A stretch of DNA of 64,000 nt from Anomaloglossus baeobatrachus (GCF_048569485.1 NC_134356.1:532840556-532904555), one strand, 5' to 3'; positions 11,315-22,365 are shown, counted from the first letter of the stretch. The notes: generated from the sequence alone by a model not told the origin. Program-made: numbers and translations.

Positions 11315-11446
11315 CAAATAGAAAAAAAAATTTCCAGCGTCTTCCAGAAGATAAAATGACAATTCTTTATTCATATAAAAATCTTCTTACCATCAAATAA
11401 AATAGTACATGGAGACATGAGGACAGAGGAGCTCTTACCTACGCGT
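11315..11446 (-). repeat. Penelope terminal inverted repeat, left copy
   Basis: Complement of 13491-13630. The shared text includes CATGGAGACATGAGGACAGA and a run of A/T at the outer end. The right copy begins at GCGCGTAGG, near the stem III position of the hammerhead-like motif. Confidence 0.8.
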
Positions 11447-11476
11447 TTCACCCTGTAGAGGGCTTAATCATGGAAT
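11436..11476 (-). ncRNA. Hammerhead-ribozyme-like motif in the Penelope terminal repeat
   Basis: On the minus strand: ATGATTA (a degenerate CUGAUGA core), then CCCTCTACAGGG able to form stem II (CCCT/AGGG), then GAAACGCGTAGG, which matches the conserved GAAAC core followed by a short GCGT stem III. Hammerhead motifs in pseudo-LTRs are known for Penelope-like elements. The first core box deviates at two positions, so activity is doubtful. Confidence 0.55.
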
Positions 11477-11931
11477 GCGTAAAAAGGTCTCTAAGCAAAT
11501 ATTTAAATGCAATGCACATCGAAAAACAGATGGTTCAATTACATAGAACACACCCATCACATTTGGTATGAGCAGCATTGGATTTAAAACAATACAAGAA
11601 AACAAGGAAAAAAGGAAAAGATTTTTTTGAAAATACAGAGACCAATACACAAGAAGAGAAATAGTTCTCTCCCCCTGTGTGTAAGTACAAACAGATCAAA
11701 ACAAATAATAAGAATAAGAAAAAACATGCAATACAGTTAAAAACAAACTCTTGGTGCTAAAGAAGGCAATAATATATTAGCGCAAGACATGAAAAAGTAT
11801 TTTATGTTGTTATATTAATATATACAAACAGTGAAAATCGCATCTGCGATATAAAATTAACGCAGGAAAAAAAAAATAAAAAAATATCCTTTCAAACACC
11901 TGGAGTCAGGGGGAGCTCTTAAGATTAGCAT

Positions 11932-12013
11932 GGTAATGGGGAGAGAGATCGCTATGAATGCTGCATGTTCCAATCTCTCCTCTTGTTCATACCATGCAGT
12001 ATTCTAGTGCCTA

Positions 12014-12065
<52 letters not shown>

Positions 12066-12262
12066 AAATTCTGCAGACTTTCTCTGTGCAAAGTAATGGA
12101 GGGCTCCCACTAAAGAGTTAATAGCTTCAGAAACCCTCCATTCATAGGAAACAGGAAAAACTCAAGATTGGTAATGGGGAGAGAGATCGCTATGAATACT
12201 GCATGATCAAATCTCTCCTCTTGTTCATACCATGCGGTATTCTAGTACCTAATTTATATATC
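11932..12262. repeat. Local direct duplication around a (TA)n tract in the Penelope-like element
   Basis: TGGTAATGGGGAGAGAGATC and about 90 bp following it occur at about 11933 and again at about 12170, separated by a (TA)n microsatellite at 12019-12060. The two copies differ at a handful of positions. Confidence 0.75.
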
Positions 12263-12500
12263 CAAAAAGACTCTCTGTTGAGAATCTTTCTGCGGTGGTC
12301 CCCTCCCCTGACAGGTTTATAGACCTTTTCAATGCCAGCGAATGTGAGAGAATCCAGGCACCTATTGTGGGCCGTAATAAAGTGCCTGGAGACTGCTGAA
12401 ACATTCACTGCAGAAGGATTTAATGTGTCAGACATATGTCTGCGTATCCGTTGCTTTAAAGGACAACTCGTGCAACCCACATATTGAATTAAACACAGGG
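12190..12500 (-). pseudogene. Penelope-like GIY-YIG endonuclease remnant
   Basis: The minus strand encodes YVGCTSCPLKQRIRRHMSD, then AVSRHFITAH, then ESFWIYKLGTRIPHGMNK, matching the C-terminal GIY-YIG endonuclease of Penelope-like elements. YVG is the YIG half, the R of IRRH fits the catalytic arginine and the E of RESFWIY the metal-binding glutamate. An upstream ECTLCLIQ fits the cysteine-bearing stretch before the YIG. This domain nicks the target DNA for insertion and is not found in ordinary LTR or CR1 elements, so it supports the family call. Confidence 0.8.
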
Positions 12501-12509
12501 TACATTCAG

Positions 12510-13434
12510 CTAAATATACAACATTAGGGGTATTACGATTAATATAATCCCTAATGCTGTAAGATATACCCGTGTGTGTGGAAGTGAAAGACCTGCACCT
12601 CCTGACATGTTTGCAGGAAATGCAGAAATTGTGTCCACATCTATAAAACCCGGTACAAGATAACCACCTGAACCATTGTTACTAATTACAAGACTAGGTG
12701 ACAAAATGTTGGCTAAACTGGGCGCTCTCTTGGCCACAAAATTAATTTTATTTTTTTCAAGGATATGATTCAGTAAATCATCCTGTGAAAGAATGGGAAG
12801 ATGTTTTTGTATTATTTTTACAATATCACGAAATTGTGGGGAGAAACTAGTAGTGAAGGTCACCTGATTGTTGGTTTTGTATTTATTTTTGTGGTGATTT
12901 TTAAAAAGATCAGATCTGTCAATTTGATTTACTATTTTTTGGGCTCTGTTTAAACTCCAGTCAGGGTATCCCCTATCTTTTAACTTGGCTAAAGCTTTGT
13001 TAGTTTCATATGGGAGGAGATCAGATCTGGAGCAATTCCGCTTCAGTCTTATCAACTCCCCAACAGGAATATTTTTTTACTGTATGTGGAGGATGGCAAG
13101 AACTGGCTAATAGTATTGAATTGGAATCAGTTTCCTTGTGATAAGGGAGAATGTCAATTTTATTATGGTTGCCAATCAACGTTACATCTAGATAATTAAT
13201 AAAAACCGGATGTATGTGAAAAGTAAATTTAAGATTGAAGGAATTTTGATTGAGATGATTAATAAAGGAGTGTGCTGTATTTACATCTCCTTTCCAAATA
13301 AACAATAAATCATCTATGTAACGTGTATAAAAAATAATATTGTCAGAAAAATTATTGTCATCATCAAAAATATAAAGCTCCTCAAAAATGGCAACCACAA
13401 TGTTAGCAAGGGAGGGAGAGAATTTCCCTCCCAT
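12510..13434 (-). pseudogene. Penelope-like reverse transcriptase remnant
   Basis: The minus-strand frame from 13434 reads MGGKFSPSLANIVVAIFEE followed by the catalytic box TRYIDDLLFIWKG near 13330, typical of Penelope/Neptune reverse transcriptases. A second frame (from 13055) has RNCSRSDLLPYETNKALAKL and a lysine-rich linker toward the endonuclease, as expected for the thumb/linker region. The N-terminal half of the reverse transcriptase is absent. The frames are not continuous, so no active enzyme is made. The closest family (Penelope or Neptune type) was judged by eye. Confidence 0.75.
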
Positions 13435-13490
13435 GCTAACGCTGCATTTTTGTAAAAAAAATTTCCCATCAAAAGAAAATTAATTGTGAT

Positions 13491-13630
13491 TGCGCGTAGG
13501 AAAGAGCTCCTCTGTCCTCATGTCTCCATGTACTATTTTATTTGATGGTAAGAAGATTTTTATATGAATAAAGAATTGTCATTTTATCTTCTGGAAGACG
13601 CTGGAATTTTTTTTTTTCTTTTTTCTATTT
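13491..13630 (+). repeat. Penelope terminal inverted repeat, right copy
   Basis: Inverted partner of 11315-11446, ending directly at the 15-bp target duplication. Confidence 0.8.
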
Positions 13631-13879
13631 GGTCCTATTCAAATGGAATGATGATGCACTTTTTCGTAAGGGTCTCGTGGATGCAGTGAAGGATGTTATG
13701 GTGGAATTTCCTATTTCTTCTGGTCTCGATGCCTCTATGACTTTAGCTATACAAATTGATAGGCGTTTACGCGAGCGCAAAACGATGCGTGCTGATGTAT
13801 TGCTTGCAGAACAGTTTTCAGAGCCTATGCAGTGTGATAGGGAAAAAAGATTTTTTGTTCTTTTGCTGTGGGGATTGTG

Positions 13880-15005
13880 CAACCTAAATTGCTTTTGTCT
13901 GTCTCTTTGATTTGCTCTTTATCCTTGTTTTCGGCTATGGCCTTTCTTGATTCAGGGACCGCCCTGAAGTTGATGGATTTTGGGTTTGCTAAGAATTGTG
14001 GTTTTCCTATGGTACCTTTACAAACTCCTATTCCTTTAAGGGGCATTGATGCTACTCCATTAGTTGAAAATAAACCCCAGTTTTGGACCCAAGTAACTAT
14101 GAAGGTTGCGCTAGTTCATCAGGAGGATTATACAACTTTAGTATTACACAACTTGCACGATATTTTGGTACTGGGATTCCCTTGGTTGCAAACCCCCAAT
14201 CCAGTTCTAGATTGGAGATCCCTGTCTGTGGTTATTCGGGGTTATCAATATGTTTATAATAATCTCTCTGTGTTGTCTATTTCCCCTCCGCCACATGATG
14301 TACCTGAATATTTGTCAGATTTTCTTGACGTGTTTAATGAGACTGGTTCTGATTCATTGCCCCCCCCCCCCAGGGAGTATGATCGTGCCACATTGAATTA
14401 GTGCCAGGTTGCAAACTTCCTAAGGGACGGATCTTCAATCTATCTGTTCCCGAACATGATGCTATGAGAACCTATATTAAGGAGTCATTTTAGAAAGGTC
14501 ATATTAGACCATCCTCGTCACCTATTGGTGCCGTTTTTTTCTTTGTGTCCAAGAAGGATGGGTCATTGAGACCTTGTATTGACTATAGCCTCCTTAATAA
14601 AATCACTGTTAAATATGAGTATCCATTACCCTTGATGTCAGACCTGTTTTCCAGAGTAAAGGGAGCTAAGTTGTTTACGAAACTTCATCTTAGGGGAGTG
14701 TACAATCTCATTCGAATTAAGTAGGGTGATGAATAGAAGACGGCCTTTAATACCCCTGAGGGGCATTTTGAGTACCTAGTGATGCCTTTTGGGCTCACTA
14801 ATGCCCCCTCCGTCTTTCAGTCATTCATGAATTATATTTTTCATGACCTAATTGGCAAATTTCTGATTGTCTATTTGGATGATATTTAGATTTTTTTCTG
14901 ATGATTGGGATGCTCATGTTCAGCAGGTTCGGAAAGTTTTTCAGATACTTAAGGAAAATTCATTGTACGTTAAGGGATCAAAATGTCTCTTTGGAGTGCA
15001 GAAAA
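13880..15005 (+). pseudogene. Gypsy pol remnant: protease and reverse transcriptase regions
   Basis: An aspartic-protease-like segment with LDSGTALKLMD lies near 13945-13980. It is followed by a Ty3-type reverse transcriptase region with [12 protein letters not shown] near 14550, [20 protein letters not shown] near 14750-14815, and the YLDD box near 14873. RNase H and integrase regions were not seen. Fossil, broken, with several breaks. Confidence 0.8.
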
Positions 15006-15173
15006 TTGACGTGGTGTCTAGGTGTTTAGGAACTCTCCATGGCTACTTCTAGTGTGGTTTGACAGGGGATTGCAGTCAGCTCAGGTTCCAACTACTCTTG
15101 TTTTTCTTGGTGTTTTTCTACTAATGGGATTTTTTTTGTAATCTTCCATGGTTACCGGATCATAACAGGATTC

Positions 15174-15499
15174 ACACAAACATACTGGAGTGAATAGCAC
15201 TGTCTCAGTAAGAAAACCTTAACTGAGAAGCTAGGATTACAGACAACCATCCATCTAGCAATATAGCCAGCATTGAGGCACAAGAGTAGTGAGTATAAAT
15301 AGCCACTCCCAAAATGTGTTTGGCAAACCAAGCGAAAAAGTGCACACAAGACTAGAAGTGAAACAGAAAAACAGAGCATAAGACAGAAAGAGATCCTTCA
15401 GCAGTTGGACCAACACAAAACAGGCTGTGGTCAAACCAAGAAGGAAACCGACCAACCAACAGAGATCACCGGTTTGAACCCCAGATTTACAATAAGTAA
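15174..15499. other. No gene recognised
   Basis: Sequence between the Gypsy right flank and a Tc1-like remnant; nothing supported. Confidence 0.4.
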
Positions 15500-16708
15500 G
15501 TTATCACTGATCCTGTGGAGACATCATGAGACCAAGACGACACCTAACAATTGATCAACAGTATCTCGGCATTGCGAGGCTTCAAGCAGCATGTTCTCAG
15601 ATGGAAGTTGCCACTGAGCTAAGAGTGTCATCAGCAGGTTGCAACAGAGATACAAAGAGACTGGAAGAGTCACAGAGAGGCATACAAGTAGACATACTTT
15701 GGCCACATCCCACACTGAAGACAGCTTCATTGTGAACAATGCCCTGAGGAACTGGATGATGAATGCAATACAACTACAGGCACATTTAAGGGAGATGAAA
15801 GGCACCAAAGTGTCTTGTCAGACTATTCAAAATCATTAACATCAGCGTGGCCTGCAAGCTAGATGACCTGCAGGAACAGGTGTCATCATCTTGCATGGGC
15901 CAGGGAGCATCTACACTGGATGAGGAACCAGTGAGTCTCAGTGTCGTTCACTGATGAAAGTCGATTCACGCTGGGGAAAAATGAAGGCTGCCAACGATGT
16001 TGGGGAAGTCAAGTAGAGCACTATGAATCAGTAACTGTTGTCACCAGATGAGCCTTTGGTGTTGTTACAGTGTGGTTGAGTGCTACTAGTCAATACAGAA
16101 CTCCCCTACAGTTTGTGAATGATACAATGATAAGCACCTACTACTTGATTAGCATAATCAATCCAGTTATTGTGCCTCTGCATGAACAAAACAGGGATAA
16201 TTTCATCTTCATGGATGACAATTTGCCAGCTCATTGAGTTTGCATCATTAGGGAATAGCTGCTGGAGACTGGGGTACCTCAAATGGAGCGGCCTGCACTT
16301 TCTCCAGACCTGAATCCCATAGAAAACCTATGAGATCAGCTGAGTCGCCCTGTAGAGGTTCGTATCTCTGTACCCTAGAATGATCTGAGGACCACCCTTC
16401 AAGAAGAGTGGGATGCCATGCCTCAGCAGACAGTAACTCCACTTGTGAACAGCACAAGGCGTCGTTGTCAAGCTGTAATTGATGCTCAAGGCCACATGAT
16501 AAGCTATTGAAACATTTACATTTTGGGGGTATATCCACCACTGTTGTTGGCTTTTGATTCAATAAATATGTTTGAAATGAAGAAATCACCATTGCATGCT
16601 TCTACTTAACTGCCCTACTTTCAGGATAAAATGTCACTGTGGCGTGAACTTTGTTTTCCATAAATTTGACCCAAAAACCAAATATCCCTAACTTTTTGTG
16701 AGCAATGT
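15500..16708 (+). mobile_element. Tc1-like transposon remnant
   Basis: Plus-strand transposase remnant followed by a right terminal repeat ending CCCTAACTTTTTGTGAGCAA before TA at 16709-16710. No matching left terminal repeat was found upstream, so the element is truncated on that side. The next 1 kb is unremarkable. Confidence 0.65.
15526..16510 (+). pseudogene. Tc1-like (DD34E) transposase pseudogene
   Basis: The ATG at 15526 starts RPRRHLTIDQQYLGIARLQA, an N-terminal DNA-binding region. Later frames give FTDESRFTLG near 15948 (first catalytic D context), FIFMDDNLPAH near 16205 (second D) and PALSPDLNPIENL near 16288-16330 (third catalytic region). The pieces lie in different frames with stops between them (for example after LPAH and ENL), so it is inactive. 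The match is to remembered Tc1-family transposases with an N-terminal RPRR motif. Confidence 0.7.
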
Positions 16709-16710
16709 AT

Positions 16711-17782
16711 AGTGACAATTAGTTGCTAGTCTTCCTAACCGTTGATATTTAAGCTTCTTTATTGCCCCTCACATGAGGTAAGAGACATGTTATATCAGGA
16801 GAACTATATTACATTTCTAATTGGAGGTATTTGCTAATATTATTATCATTACACCTACTACATATTGGGATAGGATCTTGGAGATGGGACTACCCCTTTA
16901 ATATCCACTACTTTAACCCTCACTCATGCAAGTGTAGTAGTACTGATTTTTTTGCATTATTACACCATTAGTCTAATCGTTATATAGCTCTACCTTTATT
17001 TAATTCATCCTGATATATTTGGGAAGCTATAGCCTACAGCTACATACTGTCCCAGAATCCAGATGGACATTGCACAGCAAGCCTGCCCTATGTGAACATA
17101 CCCTATGGATGGACATCCACAGGTAATTTTTTAAGCCAAACGCAGATTTGTATCCAGAAGGTAGGAGAGGAAAAGTCTTTTCATTATGTATCTTAATTTT
17201 ATTCCTTTACTGTAATTGAAAAGTGTATATGAGATTCCAGCCTTATGCGTCTCCACCACATCTTCTGTCCAGAGCTGCTCTGTTAGAACTATTTACTGTA
17301 TCATTTATTTCCCATGACTTGCCCACAATAACATTAACAAAACAGACCTATGTTACATCCTGATTATTTTTTTCTCCAGGACACATGGAAATAATGGACC
17401 AATTACTCCATTTCTCAGAGGTGAGATCTGAACTCATCCTGTCAATCTCATAATTATACCAGCAAATGAGTTAGAACAATGGATTTCTGATACATCAGAA
17501 TTCCAAGTCTTCTTTGTAAATGAATCACACTAGTAAGCTCAAAAACAAAAGAGCCAGTCAGGCTGGGACTACCCTACTTTCCACACAGCGGGCACAATGC
17601 AAGCTCTGTTCCTCGTCAGAAGACAGGAAACATGGCAGAGATAGCTAGGGGGTGGAGCGGATTCTGGGAGCGGATATTATATTTTATGTAATGACACTTG
17701 TTTATTACTAAGAATGACGCAAAAAGTCACGTCCATTTATACTAATGTGGTCAAGTAGAAGACAAATATGTACATCAGTAAT
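16711..17782. other. No gene recognised
   Basis: Mostly AT-rich sequence with no clear repeat or coding signal. Confidence 0.45.
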
Positions 17783-18396
17783 ACGAGGGCTGATGATAAG
17801 TCTTTGGCTTTACCCAGAAAGAAACGAGAAAGGATGATGAACCTTTACATTAATTCTACATACTCTCCACTGATGTCAACACACTTCTTACATCGGTATT
17901 CCAAGTTTTGTTAGCCTAGCAAATAGAAGGATTTCGGTTGTGCCTCAAACCAAGCATCCGTAACAGCCATGGCATCAAAAATGGTTACAAGTGAAAAGGT
18001 TTTGGTACCGTGTTAGCCAGTTGAAAAATTATTGAATGTTCTCAGTGAGAGGAACAAAATTCTAATCAAAAATGGTGTGACATTAGGTACCCTTCAGGTG
18101 TTTCTTCAGGTTTGTAAACAGATGATAGTCGGAGGGAACTAGATCTCGTAAAGAAGATGGATGGTCAACCAGCTGGAAGCCCAACTCCAATGCCAGTTTT
18201 GCCATGGTCACTTGTGCAGTGTGAGCGGAGGCGTTGTCTTGCAGGAACAAGATTCCTTTGGACAGCTTGCCGTGCCTTTTGGCCCTCAGAGCTGCCTTCA
18301 ATTGGTCCAAATGTTCAATGTAATACCTTGCATTGATGATGGAACCCTTTTGAAGGTAGTCCACTACGTACAGTTTATTGTGAAATTCTGATTTAC
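17783..18396 (-). mobile_element. mariner-like transposon, truncated
   Basis: The left end ACGAGGGCTGATGATAAGTC resembles a mariner terminal repeat next to the 3' end of a minus-strand transposase. Only the C-terminal third of the transposase is left; no opposite terminal repeat was found. Confidence 0.7.
18083..18364 (-). pseudogene. mariner transposase C-terminal fragment
   Basis: 93-residue minus-strand frame. It has INARYYIEHLDQLKAALRAK, then GILFLQDNASAHTA (second catalytic D of the DDD triad), then SLRDLVPSDYHLF, the third catalytic region (YSPDLAPSDYHLF in typical mariners), then LKKHLKGT. The first catalytic region and the DNA-binding half are missing. It differs from the Tc1-like transposases nearby in having the mariner SDYHLF signature. 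Dead remnant. Confidence 0.8.
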
Positions 18397-19555
18397 TTGT
18401 AGTGTTAAAACAAAAATCCTTTATATCTTTCCCATTTAAAGTAGTTTGTCCATTTTTATAAATGCAACTGCTGCAGCCAATGACTCAGCTCTGCCACAGT
18501 GGTGAGGTAGACAGCACAAGGCTTATTACCCCAGTGACTGCCCGCAGCAGTCATGTTACAGGCTGGATGTCACAGCTGTAGGTCTGTAAACAAGGACCGA
18601 TGGAGACAAAGTATAAGCAACATTGCTCTATTTTTTTATTAAGCTGCACATCTCGTTTAATGAGTAACTAGGAAGTATCCAGAGGGGTGAGAATATGGGG
18701 GTCATATTAGTGTAACTATATTTTTAAGGTTGTTACATTTGCCTCTCATAGATAGATAGAAGGACGGATGGATATATAGATACTATAATACTAGAAAACT
18801 CATGTTTAAATTTTTTTTAGATTTTTGATGGTTTTATTATGCAAAAGCATTGTTCTGTTTTTCTTTGGAATATAAAGAGAAGCATTACCTCGGTGCCAAT
18901 TAGTTGAAGTCTCCCGGATCTTCGTAATAAGAGAACAGATACAAGTGAGGAGTCTGGAATTCATCATATAGAAGTATCTTTTGTTCCCCTTGAATGAAGC
19001 TTCTAATGAAACAGGGTTATTTACAGAAAATGAATAGAAGAGAATTTCTTTTTGGGAAAACAAGGCCAGAGAAAGTGGTCCTTAGGCCCAATGTATAAAA
19101 GTATGTGGTAATGTTTCTTTACATGCTTTGCTAATGAACTGTTAATAGTGATACAACAAACACGGTGACTAATGACTATGAAACAGTTATTTATTGTATT
19201 TGGATAAATTAACAACTAGATGGATTTTATTTTCTTATCACCACAAAGACAAAAATAAGAGATGAGCTCACAATCCAGTTCCTTACGTGACACTCCAGGG
19301 CGTGAGACATCACCAGGCCATATGCTGTAATAGATCATCTTTCCAACTATTTATATTGCGTGTGTTAGAATATTGAGTATACAACAATTAGTTGGGCATG
19401 TTCACACTGTGACAAAACCTAAGATAGAAACATAATGAGCATATACCCTTCAGTAGTAATAGTGCATAAACAGTACAGTACATATAAATAACATAGGACA
19501 CTTAGCAAACACTGTTTTTGCTTAAAAAAGCGTAAAAGCCATCCGATCAAGGTGT
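18397..19555. other. No gene recognised; short tetranucleotide repeat
   Basis: Contains a short GATA/GGAT-type microsatellite at about 18749-18782. Otherwise no supported feature. Confidence 0.45.
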
Positions 19556-19559
19556 ACTG

Positions 19560-19995
19560 CAATTGGGACAATCCTATCCTCTAGTATTAAAACCTCACAT
19601 TGTGTCAACCTACCTCAATGAAGATGGGTGCAGTGCAAGACCAGGGCCTGACATCTGCCCTTGGGAAGCTATATAAATTCAATGTCTGGGTCAAAAATGG
19701 GGGGCCACAGGTTTTCTCTGTAAAATGGCCACAGTGTGAACATGTTCCTATGTGTTGCATGTATACCAACGTACTTATTTCTTTGGTCTTACTGTTTCTT
19801 CTACTTTTTCTACTATTCTTCTACTATTTCTTCGAGTTTGTACAAACAGGGGCATGGGCCCCTTTTTGAGCTGGCATTTCATTTATATAGCTTCCCATGG
19901 ACAGGTGTCTCAACTAATCGAGCCCCGGTCCTGTTCTGCCCCATCTACATTGAAGTCAGTTGACACAATGAGGTTTTAATACTAGAGGATATGAC
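19560..19995. mobile_element. Foldback element with about 150-bp arms
   Basis: ATCCTCTAGTATTAAAACCT near the left end pairs with AGGTTTTAATACTAGAGGAT near the right end. The arms continue through GGAAGCTATATAAAT and its complement. The middle includes a C/T-rich tract. A related single arm lies at 20690-20815. Confidence 0.65.
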
Positions 19996-20039
19996 TGTTT
20001 TGTCTGTTAAATGGACACAGTGTTGTATGTTAACTTTTA

Positions 20040-20613
20040 GGGGTACTTTACACGCTGCAACATCGCTAGCATTTGCTGGCGATGTCGAGCGCGATAGCAC
20101 CCGCCCCCGTCGTACGGCCGATATGTGGTGATCCCTGCCGTAGAGAACATTATCGCTACGGCAGCGTCACACGCACATACCTGCTCTGCAACGTTGCTGT
20201 GACCGGCGAACCGCCTCCTTTCTAAGGGGGCGGTTCGTTCAGCGTCACAGCAGCGTCACTGAACCGCCGCCCAATAGAAAAGGAGAGGAGGAGATGAGCG
20301 GCCGGAACATGCCGCCCACCTCCTTTCTTCCTCCTTTTCCGGTGGACGGAGGTAAGGAGATGTTCGTCGCTACCGCGGTGTCACACATAGTGATGAGTGC
20401 TGCCGCAGGAACAACATCGTACCGGTGGCAGCAGCGATATTAAGGAAAGGAACGACGTGTCAACGATCACCGTTTTGGAACAATTTTGCGATCGTTGATC
20501 GTCACTCATTAGTGTTACACGCTGCGATTTCGCTACCGGCACCGGATGTGCGTCATTAACGATGTGACCCCAACGATATATCGGCAGCGATGTCGCAGCA
20601 TGTAAAGTACCCC
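20040..20613. mobile_element. Harbinger-type MITE family A (complete)
   Basis: The termini GGGGTACTTTACACGCTGCA and GCAGCATGTAAAGTACCCC are flanked by TTA (20037-20039, 20614-20616). The 574-bp body is non-coding with GC-rich palindromic blocks. It lies between two arms of the foldback family at 19560-20815. Confidence 0.8.
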
Positions 20614-20689
20614 TTAATCTGGGTCATTTCTTTGTGCAAATTACAGGGAGCAGCAGCAAAACCAAATAGAGGCATGACCTAACGTTTTG

Positions 20690-20815
20690 AGCCAGTCATT
20701 TCATTTATATAGCTTCCCAGGAGCAAATGTCTGAACAGTCTGGACCGGTTCCTGCTCTGCCCCATCTACATTGAGGTCGGTTGGCACAAAGTGAGGTTTT
20801 AATAATAAAGGATAA
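20690..20815. repeat. Single arm of the 19560-19995 foldback family
   Basis: CATTTATATAGCTTCCCA, then CCTGCTCTGCCCCATCTACA and GTGAGGTTTTAATAATAAAG, closely resembling 19868-19990. No partner arm adjoins it. Confidence 0.6.
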
Positions 20816-20820
20816 GACCG

Positions 20821-21966
20821 TGTTATGGTCAGGAGACCACAAAAGATCTTGCAAAAATCATATAAAAAAGGTTGAAGATAATACACAAGAGTAGTTGGAA
20901 ACGTAGCTGGCTGCAATCCACTGCTTACACAAACACAACTAGAAGTAGTGGTGGAGCATTCCTAACAAACCTAGACGCATTGTCACCGCCGGAGAGCTAA
21001 CTAACCTCAAAGATGGAATCAGGAATCCTGACTTGCCTCTGATCAGCCCCAAAGGAAAGTCAAAGCCCCAAACATAATGACGATGATGTCAGAAAAAAAA
21101 ACAACACAGAGATGGTAGATATAGAGTTAAGCAAAGTGAGGTCCTGCTAGCTAGATACAAAGTATAGGATAGATTGCTGGTTGCAGCCAGTAAAAACCCT
21201 GAATAATACCAACAACTGATAATCAAAAATTCCCTTAAAGATCACAAAATCTTTCCTCCCACTATATCAGGAACTCTTGTGCAAATAAAATTAAATTGAA
21301 AATGCAAATAAAATAGAAAAGATCTTAACTAAAAAAAAGCATATGAGATACAAAAATACAAAACTACTGATCTAACAGGGAGTAAAAACAACCTTTCTTG
21401 CTGGGAATAAATCATCTTCCAAAAGAAGTGCAGGAAGAGCATTAATTCACTAGCAAGAAACAAAAAGGGAATATTCTCAAACACTGATTTAGAAAAAGAC
21501 ATAGATTAAGCAGAAATGCCCTCCAGTGCAAATTCAGCCTTTAACCAAGCCCAGACTAAGAAAACAAAATACTTATCAGGCATAACTGCAGACTCAGGAT
21601 GACATGAAAACAAAACCGATGCAAAGGAACAAAAAATGCTATAGAAATTATCCCTGGAGAGTCCAAAAAGGCACAAAAAAAGGCAAAACAAAAACCTAAA
21701 GGGAAAGGCAAAAGCCTAAAGGCTGGAGAACAAAATTCAGGACATCTTCACATGGAGCAGAAATAATTATCACCGGCAAAGATTAAACAGAGACTGCCTT
21801 CCTAAATTCCCCCAGGCTGGACTCCATAGGCTTCCTGAAACAGCAATCATCTCCAACACCTGTCTGAGGGACAGATACAGAATCAGACTCACTACCAGCA
21901 CTAGCCACCAGAGGGAGCCCAGAAACACTCCTGCCAACAGCACCATCTCTGATGATATTGACAACA
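20821..21966 (-). mobile_element. Solo LTR of the Gypsy family
   Basis: On the minus strand it begins TGTTGTCAATATCATC, has GGGCTCCCTCTGGTGGCTAG, and ends GACCATAACA, like the LTR at 8010-9809. Flanks are AGACCG (20815-20820) and GGACCG (21967-21972), a 6-bp duplication with one difference. No internal coding region remains. Fossil. Confidence 0.8.
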
Positions 21967-21972
21967 GGACCG

Positions 21973-22364
21973 TCCTGATTGGGGAACACCTTTTAACAGT
22001 GGGATGGCTTTTATGTTTTTGTTTGTAATCAAAAACAGTGTCTACAATGTACCCTATGTAATTTATATGTACTATTACTATTTTCTTACTGCAGGATAGT
22101 ATTATTATTGTACTACAGAATGATCTCAAGCCATGGCGCCTTTATGTATGAATGCTCTGTAGGAAGTTTGATCTTCTGCACCCTTGATAAGTCAGGGTTT
22201 TTTTCGCCATTTTCTTGATAGTATTATTAATCCATCAGATTGCTTGTCTTCCTCGTCACCTTGTTCCTTCTATTTTTTGACCATTATGTCCCTCTCCAGT
22301 GATTGCTCTCTTCTATATGCTCATTTTGTTTCTATCTTAGGTTTTGTCTGTTAAATCTCCACAG
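21973..22364. other. No gene recognised
   Basis: Unassigned sequence, no feature supported. Confidence 0.45.
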
Positions 22365-22365
22365 G

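Larger units (their letters stand above)
11221..13630 (-). mobile_element. Penelope-like element with inverted terminal repeats
   Basis: Minus-strand retroelement carrying reverse-transcriptase and GIY-YIG endonuclease remnants, flanked by a perfect 15-bp duplication GGTCCTATTCAAATG (11206-11220, 13631-13645). About 130-140 bp at the two ends (11315-11446 and 13491-13630) are inverted copies sharing TCTTCCAGAAGATAAAATGA and CATGGAGACATGAGGACAGA. Inverted or partial pseudo-LTRs are a known trait of Penelope-like elements. The coding region is 5'-truncated and broken. It inserted into the Gypsy gag region. Confidence 0.85.
9913..13860 (+). pseudogene. Gypsy gag-like region, interrupted by a MITE and a Penelope-like element
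   Basis: Short gag-like stretches lie on the + strand near 9915-10070, 10965-11220 and 13646-13800, separated by the MITE at 10106-10956 and the Penelope-like element at 11221-13630. Recognisable gag signatures include the GDPQDWAFLL-type capsid segment in the middle piece. Fossil and broken; no functional product is proposed. Confidence 0.65.
8010..15167 (+). mobile_element. Gypsy (Ty3-type) LTR element, broken, with three nested insertions
   Basis: Fossil Gypsy element bounded by TGTTGTGAATG... and ...GATCATAACA, with GGATTC on both sides (8004-8009, 15168-15173). Parts: first LTR 8010-9809, gag-like region from about 9920, protease- and reverse-transcriptase-like region about 13880-15000, and LTR-derived sequence at the right end (about 15010-15167) matching the end of the first LTR. 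A CR1 LINE (8650-9548), a Harbinger-type MITE (10106-10956) and a Penelope-like element (11221-13630) were inserted later. It is incomplete and carries several breaks. Solo LTRs of the same family lie at 20821 and 40269. The nesting implies considerable age. Confidence 0.85.
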
